Of a stretch of 64,000 bases of DNA, positions 21,990 through 32,468 are shown piece by piece. This DNA comes from Ophioderma brevispina (lineage: Eukaryota > Echinodermata > Ophiuroidea > Amphilepidida > Ophiodermatidae). The position numbers and the translations under genes were made by a program. Every line of letters starts with the position of its first letter. Positions within the stretch are counted from its first letter, which is position 1. The notes beneath the pieces were generated by a model. It did not search any database, had not been told where the DNA came from, and worked only from the letters and a program-made list of their open reading frames with translations. The stretch is from NCBI GenBank assembly GCA_023653785.1, contig JAMKCH010005373.1, positions 17,607-81,606 of the forward strand, written 5' to 3'.

Positions 21990-22664
21990 AAGAAACGAAG
22001 GAGTACACCATATAAAAACAATCCTACATGAGGCCTTGACTAAATGCGCCTAGATCAAATAAAAGAAAAAAAATGGAGTAGCACTGATATAAAAAAACAC
22101 ATTCCTACATTGAGCAGGACTTCAATGTTCATAAGCCACATACAAGAAAATAAGAGTAGCACTGATATAAAAACACATTCCTACATGAGGCGTCTTGACT
22201 CACGGCTCATAAATAAATACAAGAAAACTAAGAGTAGCACTGATTAAAACACATTCCGGACATGATGCAGGACTTCGATGCTCCTTAACACATACAAGAA
22301 AACTAAGAGTAGCACTGATATAAAAACACATTCCTAAATGAGGGCTTGACTTCAATGCTCTAAGCACATACAGAAACACTAAGGTTAGCATGAAAAATAA
22401 CATCCTACATGAGGCAGGACTCAAGCTCCTAAGCACCAGTACAAGAAAACTAGAGGTGCACTGATATACATAAAAACCACCTCCAAATGAGAAGGACCTC
22501 ACTGCCTACTAGGCACATACAAGAAAACTAAGAGTAGCATGATATAAAACAAATTCCTACAGGAGGCAGGGTCTTCAATGCTCCTAAGCACTACAAGAAA
22601 ACTAGAGTAAGCACTTGATATTAAAAAACACCCACATTCCTAATGAGGCACGACTTCTTGGTGC
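21990..22664 (+). repeat. Satellite array, unit about 76 bp, about eight units
   Basis: The unit reads approximately ACACATTCCTACATGAGGCA, GGACTTCAATGCTCCTAAGC, ACATACAAGAAAACTAAGAG, TAGCACTGATATAAAA. Units differ mainly by single-base insertions and deletions, which could be old decay or residual sequencing error. It is not a CRISPR array, because the whole unit repeats with no unique spacers. Confidence 0.85.
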
Positions 22665-22748
22665 CAGTTCCTCATGAAGACAATTTTGAAATTTTTTAAG
22701 TGGCATTTTGGGGATCTGTCTTAAAGGCCCCCCGCTAAGATTTATGAG

Positions 22749-23077
22749 GAGGGCGCCCTCAATTCCACAAAAAAATGTGGTTTTTTGCATTGTACCTAAT
22801 GCTGGTCCATATATATAAAATCACGTGGAATTGTAAGCTTAAATCGAATTCTTCATATAGAAAATCACAACTTTGTTAAAATTCGGATCCGAATTTTTGT
22901 TAAACACAGATCCTATGGGACGTAATAATACACATAAAATGTCGCATCAAAACGACAACATCTGATTCTTCTCAATTCGGAATTGTGATTTAGGAGTTAC
23001 TATCTTTGGTTCTTAGTTGACTATTTTCATTATTACACCAAAAAAAATATTTCGAAATCTTGTGAGTCAGACTTTAA
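22749..23077 (+). mobile_element. Dispersed element TTAA-1, copy 2
   Basis: It starts with the palindromic GAGGGCGCCCTC and ends GAGTCAGACT-TTAA (TTAA 23074-23077). It aligns with 39287-39624 in the opposite orientation, including TTCATATAGAAAATCACAAC and ACTTTGTTA. Confidence 0.8.
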
Positions 23078-23984
23078 AGCGTGGTGAGAAGCTCGAAAAT
23101 GGGATAATTCTTTCATGTTGAAGGTAAGCATTAGGGGCAAACCCAATGGATCTAGAGATTGCTTGGGTAATGTGTGTAGGCCTATCTGTCTGTGTGTCTG
23201 TCTGTGCTAACTGAGATATACTTGTGTGACTCCATTTCTTATTCTAATTTTGCTACTTGTGTGTCTAATTTTAACAAAAGAAAAATCACAAGTATACCTG
23301 TTTCAATTGTCTGTCTGTCTGTGTACCTCTCTGTGGTAAATGTTAACCCCTATGTTAACCCTAAACATAATTGCCTACTGTTTCCACATGCGTGAAAACA
23401 TTTTCATGGCACTGCATGTAATGGTCCTTGGGTAGTGCCCCACAGTTACCCCTCTCACGAGTGGGGTCAAAGGTCATCTAAAGGTCATGGCCAGATTTAT
23501 CAATTTGCTTGGTGTATCCAGGTATGTCAATCAATTTTCATGACACTCCTTTCGGATACAATGGTCCTTGGGTAGTGTCCACATGTTGGTTACCTCAAGT
23601 GACCTTGGTGACCTTTGTCCCCATTCAAAAACTGCAACGGCAGATGACACATCGGTAAATGTTGTAATTTCTAGTATTTGGATTCTGAAGTGTGAGTTTT
23701 GTACAATTGTAAAACAAAGAAAAATATAATTTAGTACTAATAAGGAGGCACTCTGACATCAGTCTTAATCCACCTGACATAGCACATTGTTTTCTAATCA
23801 ATACCAATGGTTTTTGCTAATCCAAGGCAACACACTGCCAGTGTATTTATAAAATCTGAGACAAAAGCATGCCAGGTGGAATGTGGAGACTGATGTCACA
23901 TAGAATTTTAAAGGAGCCTTTCTTGATCAACAGCCTCGCCTCACATATTTTATTCTATATATCACATGAACATTTAAAGCATTA
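23078..23984. repeat. Unassigned sequence with a GGTCA-rich block
   Basis: 23400-23640 has two diverged units sharing ATGGTCCTTGGGTAGTG and GGTCA motifs, including GGGGTCAAAGGTCA (DR1-like) at about 23463. The rest is AT-rich and unassigned. No exon is recognised. Confidence 0.5.
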
Positions 23985-23986
23985 AT

Positions 23987-24492
23987 GGCACATTTTTTAA
24001 GAGCGCCCCCAATTTTCAAAATTTTGATATTTTGGCACAGTTACGTTGGTGATTGTCTAGGAAACTATACCTGCGAACAAGAATGCTGAAAAATGCGTAT
24101 TTATCATAAATTAAGCGGTTTTATAATTAGAATTTGGATCCCAGATTGGACTTAACGGCAGAGCTGGAAATGCTACGTTTATGTCTGTCCATGATGAAAT
24201 AGTGCCACCTCGAGAAAATAACCTCTAACTTGATTTGCCTGAACCAATAAAACAAATAATGGACGAGCGTAGACACGTACATGGCGCTATTTCACATTGG
24301 AAGACAGTTTCCAGCAGCCGTTGAATTATTATAATTATTCTAATTACAAAATTCCTTTGTTTGTGAGACACAGACATTTTCGAGCTTATAACCATTCACA
24401 GGTATGGTTTACTAGCGCCAGTTACAATGCATAACCTTGTAAAAATCTCAAATTTTTTGAAAAATTGGGGCGGCTCTTCAAAAAAATGTGGC
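23987..24492. mobile_element. DNA transposon with about 45 bp inverted ends
   Basis: The left end GGCACATTTTTTAAGAGCGC is matched by the inverted right end GCCACATTTTTTTGAAGAGC. Both continue into CCCCAATTTTYAAAA. The 506 bp interior is non-coding. The target duplication is unclear. Confidence 0.7.
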
Positions 24493-24854
24493 TAATATGG
24501 CTTTAAAAGTTAAATATAACGCATGTGTGGCCAATAGTTTGGTGGTCTCTTCTTGCAGTGATATTCCAGCATTTCGTGTTTCTGTCCGTATACAGACCCT
24601 ACACACTACTTGGCCTATACCTGGGTCCCTGAGACTCGTAGAGGCAAATGTGGTTCTAACAACCCATGGTTTCAGGGTCAAGGATCCAATACAACCATTG
24701 ATAACAATGCTGGATCATTCAGTTGCGGCAGCCATCTTTGAATTCAAAATGGCCGCCAAGAAAATGGATTTTGTTACCTTCCTCTGCCTCTGAGAAGGGT
24801 AGAAGCATGATTCTGGTGTCTATACCCATGTTTACAAGGTCAAGGAATCCAAAA
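24493..24854. other. Non-coding, no recognised gene
   Basis: Overlapping open frames of about 100 codons run on both strands across AAAATGGCCGCCAAG-type sequence. No protein family is recognised. Confidence 0.4.
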
Positions 24855-25260
24855 AGATCAAAGTTAACTTTGCTGGGTTCTTTGTGGCAGCCATTGGTTG
24901 TTTGATTGAACTTAATTCCCTCCTTTGAAGATAGGAGCCCCAAGTGTAGAAATATAGTGTTAAAATTGAACAAAAGTCATTCATTTGGTACGTGTGTTGT
25001 GAGTTGGTGGATTTGACATATTTAGAAGGGACATATATGGCCAAACACAATATTAACATTGGTATTGAATGGTTGGTAGTGAACAAATGTGGCGGTGACA
25101 GAGTTGGCAGTGTCATTGGTAATGACATGGTTGGTGGTGACACATGTATTTAGCAATTTCTTGAAAGGCATCTATGACGTAAGTTAACAATATCTGACAA
25201 TATCGATAGTGCACACTGATTCAGTCCGTATGTACACTAGATTTGGTGTAAGTTGAGATT

Positions 25261-25530
25261 TTAAGTGACATGGTTGGCTGATGGTAATATTAGTGTCATA
25301 ATTGAAAGTGACATAGTTGATGGTATCATAATTGAAAGTGACATAGTTGATGGTATCATAATTGGCAGTGATATAGTTGATGGTGTCATAATTGGCAGTG
25401 TCTTAATCTGCGGTGACATTGCTGATGGTGTCATAATTGGCAGTGCCATAATTGGAAGTGACATAGCTGATGGTTTCAAAATTGGCATTGTCATTTATAA
25501 TTGGAAATGTTATTTTTGTTGGTGACATAG
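25261..25530 (+). repeat. Minisatellite in left arm (15/30 bp unit)
   Basis: Units of 15 bp alternate between GTGTCATAATTGGCA and GTGACATAGTTGATG, giving a 30 bp period. The minisatellite lies directly beyond the stop of the coding remnant on the minus strand. Open frames across it only mirror the repeat. Confidence 0.85.
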
Positions 25531-25535
25531 TTGGA

Positions 25536-25960
25536 TCACGCATCGTCAGAGTCGTCGCTGTCTTCGTTCTGTGATGAAACAGGTGGAGAGTCCTGATCGT
25601 CTGAATCACCGTCATCCGCAAGCGCTTCGGGAAGAATCGGGCCATCAACCCATAATGGTTCTAAGTGCCCAGAGTTTAGTGCCCATCCATGTCCATCAGT
25701 TGGAGATGGAAAGTCTACAACGGGAGTATCTGGCCGTCTCCATATAGCAACCTGATAGTTCACTCTACGGCGGATATGTTGTCGTAATGCTGCACGACAT
25801 GGTGGTAACATGGTAAGGTGAACATTGCAGCCGAGGTGCAATATACCGTCATCACAGCATTTCTCCTTGATGAGAGTGTACCTGAGGCTGTCAATACTCT
25901 TGAATCTTGGTACGTACGCCAGACAGCAATATAATGTTTCATACTCCTACACTTTTTATT
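25536..25960 (-). pseudogene. C-terminal remnant of a transposon-associated multicopy protein, minus copy
   Basis: The minus frame gives LPPCRAALRQHIRRRVNYQV, AIWRRPDTPVVDFPSPTDGH, GWALNSGHLEPLWVDGPILP and an acidic tail NEDSDDSDDA before the stop. I recall NYQ-AIWRR and GHGW..(G)-L-P-W from an uncharacterised protein family present in many copies in marine invertebrate genomes. Its function is not known to me. The reading frame breaks upstream of about 25841, where homology to the plus copy continues out of frame (DSRVLTASGTLSSRRN). It lies inverted to the plus copy, and its 3' end faces the left end of the element. Confidence 0.65.
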
Positions 25961-26040
25961 CTCTTTCACTATCACATACTGTTTGACACTGGAACAGGAA
26001 ACAGGAGACTCATCAATCTAACAGAAATGGTCCTACTCAG

Positions 26041-26625
26041 GAGTAAGTTGTTGGCTGTTGTCCCTACATGCCTTCACACATTGTGATACAACTAGTGCCT
26101 TCAAGGTGATAGGGAAGGTGAAACCTATCAAAGTGATGCAGAAGCTTCCAAAGTTCCAACCCATCCTAGCAGACCTAGTGCATGGGAGGTCACTAAGGAA
26201 TTGTTTGCCGGTTTGGAAGAATTTACATGCGCAATCTATGGTCGACCGAGATTCAAGAGTGTTGACAGCCTCAGGTACACTCTCATCACGGAGAAATGTT
26301 GTGATGACGGTATGTTGCACCTCGGCCATGTCGTGCAGCATTAAAACAACACATCCGTAGAGTGAACTATCAGGTTGCTATATGGAGACTAGCAGATACT
26401 CCCGTTGTAGACATTCCCTCTCCAACTGATGGATATAGATGGACACTAAACTCTTGGCACTTAGAACCACTATGGGTTCATGGCCCGATTCTTTTCGAAG
26501 CTCTTGCAGATGAAGTAGAGAGACTTGATACAAGTATTTGGATGACGATGATTCAGACGATCTGGACTCGATCTCCACCTGTTTCATCACAGAACGAAGA
26601 CAGCGATGACTCTGATGATGCGTGA
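26041..26625 (+). pseudogene. C-terminal remnant of a transposon-associated multicopy protein, plus copy
   Basis: Plus-strand peptides in order, across frameshifts: LHAFTHCDTTSAFKVIGKVK, VMQKLPKFQPILADL, WEVTKELFAGLEEFTCAIYG, RPRFKSVDSLRYTLITEKCC, VNYQVAIWRLADTPVVDIPS, LEPLWVHGPILFEALADE and the acidic tail NEDSDDSDDA. Frame breaks occur near 26180, 26300 and 26530. It extends further upstream than the minus copy: the CDTTSAF segment exists only here. The N-terminal part and any catalytic domain are missing. The function is unknown to me. The acidic C-terminus is identical in both copies. Confidence 0.7.
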
Positions 26626-26639
26626 TCCAACTATGTCAC

Positions 26640-26910
26640 CAACAAAAATAACATTTCCCAAGTATAAATGACAATTATGACACCATCAGACTATTGTCAC
26701 TTCCAATATGGCACTGCCAACACTGACACCATCAGCAATGCTCACATTATATGACACCATTCAGCAGTGTCAATGCCAATTATGGTACGGCCAATTATGA
26801 CACCCTCAGCTATGTCACTGCCAAATATTATACCATCAAATATGTCACTTTCAATTATGACACTGCCCATTATGACACCATCAGCCAACCATGTCACTTA
26901 AAATCTCAAC
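26640..26910 (-). repeat. Minisatellite in right arm
   Basis: Inverted copy of the left-arm minisatellite, with units such as TATGACACCATCAGC and TATGTCACTGCCAAT. It follows the stop of the plus coding remnant. Confidence 0.8.
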
Positions 26911-27283
26911 TTATGCCAGAACTTGTGTACATATGGACTGAACAAGTGTGCACTATCGATATTGTCAACTTACGTCATAGATGCCTTTCAAGGACCATTG
27001 CTAAATACATGTGTCACCACCAACCATGTCATTACCAATGACACTGCCAACTCTGTCACTGCCACGATGTCACTACTGTGTTTTGGCCATAAATGTCACT
27101 TCTAAATATATCATAACCGCCAACTCACATCACATGTACCAAATGAATGACTTTTGTTTTCAATTTTGACACTATATTTCTATACGTGGTGCTCCTATCT
27201 TCAAAGGAGGGAATTACGTTCAAGCAAACAACCATGGCTGCCACAAACACAAGAACCCAGTAAAGTTCGCCCTTGATCTAATT

Positions 27284-28129
27284 GAAAAATGACGGAAAAC
27301 TGGAGTCCATCCCAACGGTTCCCATTAACATGTAAAATATCGTTCATGCGGGTCTCCTGAACAAAATGATAACCGAACTACCACTCGCGGAGGATCGGGG
27401 GGGGGTGCACGGGGGCTATTCTCACTCTTGGTCTATAACCCCTTCAGATATGTTAAGGAAATATGTCATGATTCTGAATATTTGTAAATTTGGGTATGGA
27501 GTGAGAATCTTAAGTAACGTCGATTACATATAATCAAAATAAGTTGAATTGGGCCACATTTGTTGAGTAATTTGCCCTTTTAATTTTCCGCCCACTAGCT
27601 TACTCGAAAACGATTCCGGCAAATCCACATCGCAAGCAGGCAAAGTGGTGACGTCAAAGTGATGACCATCCATAATTTATCTGAACGTACGGTCGTTGTA
27701 ACCATCATATCGCAGTGTTGCCACTTACTAATAATTAAACACAACGATTGAAACAGAATATGTCAATTCTTTAACTTATTTTTCTAATTTTAATTATTAC
27801 TTTCATTAATCCATCAATATTACAGTTTCAGCAATAACAATTCGAGTCAACACGATGTTTTGGTCTTCACTTGACGTCACGAGGAGAGCAAAAATTGGGC
27901 GCTTTTATCAATGAAACCGTGGCGAAAAAAAAATCCGCCCTTTTTTCTCTATTCTTCGTATGTCAAAAAGCAAACATTAAAAAAATTCCTCTATTTTGTT
28001 AATTTTACATCAAATTGTATTATTTTTTCGGGAATTTGTGATGTATGGACAGATATTTTATGATGTAAGTCAAACTGAGCTTGACAAAAATCTTGACATA
28101 TTTCCTTTAAGTCAGAACACAGTCCAATG
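27284..28129. other. Non-coding, no recognised gene
   Basis: An AT-rich stretch with two TGACGTCA palindromes (27649 and 27872). The same octamer occurs elsewhere in the window, so no regulatory role is inferred. Confidence 0.45.
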
Positions 28130-29480
28130 TCTTATACGGTTCACGCAGGCTTCACACAGGTTGATTTCAGCCTAGATTCCTCTGGGGAACTTGCAGACTT
28201 TACCGGCGCTATGATGTGGCTAATGGTTGTGGCTCTCCACAATCGCAGTTTGGGGAAAGTTTCCCCTGATCTTATAAGGAAGTGCTTTGTACGTCCATTG
28301 CCATTTCTGATTCTGTTGAGGTTGACCCATGCTTTCCTATCAAGGTCCAGCCTTTGGCTGTCCCAAACTGCTTTAAGGTTTCAAGATGGAGGATGATCAT
28401 TGCTCAGACCTCTGTCATTGATCCCGGATGATCGAGGTGATTTTCGACGACAGCAGTGTCATTGATTGGGTAGGCAAAGGGATTCAGTGGAATTCTCTGA
28501 TCCTCAAATAGTGTTGGTGGGGGATTAGGCTGCCAGGTTCATCACACTTCTTGGCGAGCTTTATCGTCTGAAGGTTCCTCCTAACGTTTGCAGGAGCTAT
28601 TGACATACAGAATTGGAGATACAGGATCGCCAAAAGACAGCCCTGACAGTCTCATTGCAAATCATTCAAACAACGGTCAATCTGTGTGTGCAGGTATTCC
28701 AGCAGATATGCCAATAGGCACACAGTCGATTTATGTGAAGGTGTCGAAAGAGCAACACATCCAGTTCCTGTAAGCCTTCTCTGAGGAGATTTGACTGAGC
28801 TGCATCTTGCAGCGACTTGCCTTGTGTGTGATTTGAAAGTAAGCTTGCGTCGCATTATGACCGCCACAGGTACTTCTATGTTGGTCGTGGACCGTTATCT
28901 GCATTCCTAGAGTGATGTTAAGTTTCTCTGTTGCTCGAATCGATTTGCAAGGTGAAAAACAGAGCTGACGGTCTTGGGTTTGGTGAGTTTCAAGTGCCAT
29001 CGTTGGAAGAATTGGCTTACAAAGTGATTATGGTCTTTCTGGCATCTGCAGCACTGTTTCCAAACCTAAAAGGATCATCATCTATTCCAAGTGCCGTATC
29101 GTCTGGTATAGTACTTTGACATTCCCCCCCTTTGCATGTCTGAGACGTAAATGGTGGAAAGACTTGTTGGCCTAGGACAGAACCTTGTGGAACATCGTTC
29201 CGAAGTTTGCGCTTTCTACTGATTGCCCTTTGATGTCTCCAGGACGAAAGATCTGTCTTGGATGAGCAGCATTATTTACTTGACAAGTTGCATCAAGGGG
29301 GATTTCGGCGATCTTGCGGTAGAGACCTCTCGATGCCAGACTGTATCATATGCAGGCCGTTAGATATCAATGAAAACTGCTCAGAACTTCTGCTTCGTCT
29401 TGGAGGGTTTTTCGAGGTCTTTAGAGTGTATATAGGGCCTAAAACATATATGCTTAGGACTAACCATTCATAAAAGATTT
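28130..29480 (-). pseudogene. Decayed Jockey-like LINE reverse transcriptase
   Basis: Minus-strand peptides in order, in several frames: AVFIDI-stop-RPAYDTVWHR (RT motif A region, about 29328-29385), MLLIQDRSFVLETSKGNQ, RKLRNDVPQGSVLG (motif B region, about 29171-29215), LTFKSHTRQVAARC with RRLTGTG (about 28780-28860), and LDRKAWVNLNRIRNGNGRC (about 28300-28360). This order is diagnostic of a non-LTR retrotransposon ORF2, closest in flavour to Jockey-type elements. The expected YADD box between 28900 and 29170 is not recognisable. Stops and frameshifts make it inactive. The 5' end and the true 3' terminus were not found. Confidence 0.8.
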
Positions 29481-29679
29481 GGCTCTTACTTCGGCTATAT
29501 GTAACGAGGAACCCGTAAATGTTCCATGCCAATTCGGTTTCACCCAAAGACTCTTCTCAAGTTAACTCACTCAGCGAATTCCATTAAAAATTGTTAAAAT
29601 TCTGTAACCCAAAGATTCACATTTTGCACTTCTCACCCAAAAAAAAAAGGGCTATTGGCATAGGAGAATCCACGCATGC
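29481..29679. other. Unassigned spacer
   Basis: Lies upstream, on the minus strand, of the recognisable RT motifs. It may include more of the same LINE, but no motif supports that. Confidence 0.3.
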
Positions 29680-30310
29680 GTCCCTTCTAACTCTGAGCTA
29701 TGGTGGACTGGTGCTTGTATCTTTTCATACCACAAGAAATGACAAGCGGTTCTCGAACCACAAGTGTTGCCTGCCTTTCGCGATCCAAGCTTTCTTCACG
29801 TCTTATAAACTTCACCCACCTCATATGACCTTTGGCAAGTGACCCTTGACCTTATTTCCTGGAGTGTTCCCGTGTAGAATATATGGCCTACAAGTTTAAT
29901 TGGTGCCAATTGGACTTCAACTTTCAAAATTTATGGCAATGTTTTCAGCCCAATTTATAACTTAACCATAATTATGATCTTGGACCTGGTATGTGACCCT
30001 TGACCACATTTACATGAAGGGTTGGTGGCCAAGGCATCTATGGACCCAAATTGCTGTTAGCAATTGGATGTGTCTCGAAGAGGTTATTTGAGTTTTCAGC
30101 GGAATTTTCAGTTTATAATTGACCCCGTAAACCTTTGACCTTGGCAGTGACCCTTGACCTCACTGACCTTGCCCTTGACTTTAACTTCTATCATGAGGCC
30201 CATATGTTTAGCCCATTTTATAACATGACTTCATTATGAACTTTGACCTAGGTATGTGACCCTTGTCCAACCAATAACTATATGAAGTTTCCCAAGGGAA
30301 TATTATGACC
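29680..30310 (-). repeat. GGTCA-rich dispersed repeat, inverted copy
   Basis: It carries GCGGTTCTCGAACCACAAG near 29745, the inverted form of the end at 8190. Several diverged units with TATGACC, GTGACCCTTGACC and TGACCTTGGCAGTGACC follow. Confidence 0.65.
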
Positions 30311-30949
30311 CAATTTACCGTAGCGAATACTTTGCTTCTCGAATGAGAAACTTTCTCCGAAACTGCAGGCCTAACTTTAGAAAAATCATGTTACTGCCAC
30401 ACGGCCCCAGTCAGGCAGAATTGAGATTTGGTAGCTGTGACTCTTGCTGTTCTTTGCACGGGAGCCACAAAAATGAGAAGCGATTTCGGCCGCCATTTTC
30501 ACTTGCATTGACGCGCATTTATTTGCGACCTCGTTAAAGGTGTTTCATGCATTTCAAACATTTCAGACTTTGAGTGCACCTCTGGCATGTGAAAAAAGTG
30601 TCCAGGGTCTCTATGTAGTGGTATACGGGTTGTGGCACCGCGTCCACCTTTTTTTTAAATCGCTGCATTACACGATACCGGACACACGCGCCACGTTCGC
30701 CAACCTTTTAAAGCGCCGTATTTTCAGTATCACTACTCTAGTAGACCAGGGGAAAGTAGAGGGGTTATAAATGAGAATCCTATTCTCAAAGTTTGAGGAA
30801 GAAGATGTGAATATGTTCTTCTATATAGTTTGGAGGTTGTTGAATCAGAATTTTTGGGTCCAACCTCCGGGAAATGTGGGGAACTTCGTAAAATAAATTA
30901 GTACAGGGGAAATTTGAAATCAAGTCAAATTGTGTTTAAATGTAGAAAG
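30311..30949. other. Non-coding, no recognised gene
   Basis: No repeat boundary or exon is recognised. Confidence 0.4.
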
Positions 30950-31925
30950 TGTCTATTGACACGATGATCGTGTCAATAACGTCGCCCGAATTGGCTATTG
31001 ACACGATCATCGGTTGTGAGAAAGTGAATGGCTATGGAGCCGTCGGGCGTTCTGTGAGGTGCAGGTGTGCCGTTATGAGATTTTGGCCCGAAATTATGCT
31101 CCAGGACATTATGGTCCAGGACCATATGGTCCTGGATCATAAACAATCTGGAAAAATATGTCGAATATGGTCCAGGACCACATTTGCCATATGGTCCTGG
31201 AGTAAATAAAAAAGGAGCATATTTGAATACACAAATGGTCCAGGCCTGAGCATATGGCTAATATGCTCCTGGAGCAGTGGATAAATATTCTAAATCAAAT
31301 ACTGCTCCAGGACTATATTTGCCATATGGTCATGGAGCATGTGCACTAAAATTTGACTTAGAATATTTCTCCAGATTACTTATGCTCCAGGACCATATTG
31401 TCAACCGCACGATCATTGCGTCAATATGCACGCGGTAGTTTTGACCACCACCCATGCTCCAGGAGCAGGTCTCCCTCACTAACCTCAAAGGGCAGCTATT
31501 ATTTTTTCTTATCTTTTTGGACTTAGAATTTTTCCCTCTAACCTGAAAAAATAATGAAAATGTTATTTTAAAAGCGACAATAGTGAGATTCGAACACGAG
31601 ACCACTGTATCATGAGGTCAGTTTCCTAACCACAAGACCAGCGAGGATTGGTTTGCCAGATTTGCAATTCTAATCCTTGATAACATTTACGGAATAAATC
31701 GCTACTGCTATTGTGGTCAGCACTCAATATAATGAATAGCTCAGCTCTGGAACGGTTGCCACAACCTATGCTCCAGGAGCATGAGTGGTGGTCAAAATCT
31801 CACACTTGCTGTCAATATCCTCGCCCGAAATGGCTATTGACACGATCATCGTGTCAATAACGTCGCCCGAAATGTCTATTGACACGATCATCGTGTCAAT
31901 AACGGCAAGTGTGAGATTTTGAACA
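30950..31925. repeat. Composite palindrome cluster
   Basis: Two kinds of palindrome are arranged together. A 25 nt palindrome (arms TATTGACACGAT / ATCGTGTCAATA around one base) occurs at 30954, 31835 and 31877, with a partial copy at 30996. Successive copies are 42 bp apart and joined by AACGTCGCCCGAAWTGKC. Between these outer blocks, 31090-31460 and 31765-31785 carry more than ten GGTCCAGGACC/GCTCCAGGAGC palindromes, matching 20880-21260. GCAAGTGTGAGATTTTGA and its inverse flank the inner copies at 31787 and 31905. There is no coding sequence. Confidence 0.8.
31572..31658 (-). repeat. tRNA-like sequence (possible SINE or tRNA relic)
   Basis: The minus strand reads TGGTCTTGTGGTTAGGA (A-box-like), then about 30 nt later GTGTTCGAATCTC (B-box-like). 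The T stem and anticodon stem do not pair properly, so it is not a functional tRNA. It is most likely a tRNA-derived repeat or pseudogene inside the palindrome-rich region. Confidence 0.4.
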
Positions 31926-32123
31926 CTGTACAGCACGTCTAGAGTGCGGCATGCGCTGGATGGACCCTGCATTTTTAAAAATGGACATTCTGACGGTGTG
32001 TGTCTATATATGGAGAGCCCAAATTCGCTCATCAAAATATCTAGGCACCTCTAACTTGCAATTCTTGTTACCCCGGGGATTACGCCATGGTAGCATACAT
32101 TTACTTTTCACTTGAACCAAACA

Positions 32124-32468
32124 TACATTGTAAAAATAGTGTCTTGGCGTCATGTAGGCCTAAGACATGTCTTGGCAATAGACCTGTTTTCAACAATAGA
32201 AATAAAAAGAAAATAGAACCAATAAAGACATAATCTAAGACACAAAGACGCGTCTTCCAGCCAGACATGTCTCCAGAATGATGACAAAGACACGTCTTAT
32301 AACCGAAGTGTCTTGCATAAAAACATGACTTGCAAAATAGTGTCTTGCAAAGAGACGTGACATTTGACCATGTCTTGCATTGAGACATGATTTTGTATCT
32401 AAATAAATATATGTCTTATAATTGATGACACATGAAGTGTCTTTTGCCAAGACACCATTTTTACAGTG
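32124..32468. mobile_element. MITE with TTGTAAAAATAGTG-type ends
   Basis: The left end CATTGTAAAAATAGTGTCTT is paired with the inverted right end CACTGTAAAAATGGTGTCTT. TA precedes the left end, but CA follows the right end, so a mariner-type TA duplication is only half supported. The interior repeats AAGACATGTCTTG-like motifs many times in both orientations. Confidence 0.75.

Larger units (their letters stand above)
24855..27283. mobile_element. 2.4 kb inverted-repeat transposon relic
   Basis: The left arm (24855 to about 25930) and right arm (about 26205 to 27283) are inverted copies of each other over about 1 kb. From outside in, both arms share GCTGGGTTCT, AATTCCCTCCTTTGAAGATA, AGTCATTCATTTGGTAC, a 15/30 bp minisatellite, and the 3' end of a coding region. 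The coding parts point outward. The centre, about 25930-26205, is not duplicated. The structure may be a transposon with very long inverted ends, or an inverted duplication of one end. Confidence 0.75.

Noticed and set aside
21990..22664. CRISPR-like regular array
   Set aside because: The full 76 bp unit repeats with no unique spacers, and the genome is eukaryotic.
25265..25525. 86-codon frame with repeated SDIVDGIIIE units
   Set aside because: It is a translation of the 15/30 bp minisatellite. The true coding remnant is on the other strand next to it.
27649..27879. Pair of perfect TGACGTCA (CRE-like) octamers
   Set aside because: The octamer also occurs near 42557 and 46531, and no gene starts here, so the pair is probably chance.
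31572..31658. Functional tRNA gene on the minus strand
   Set aside because: A and B boxes are present, but the T and anticodon stems do not pair.
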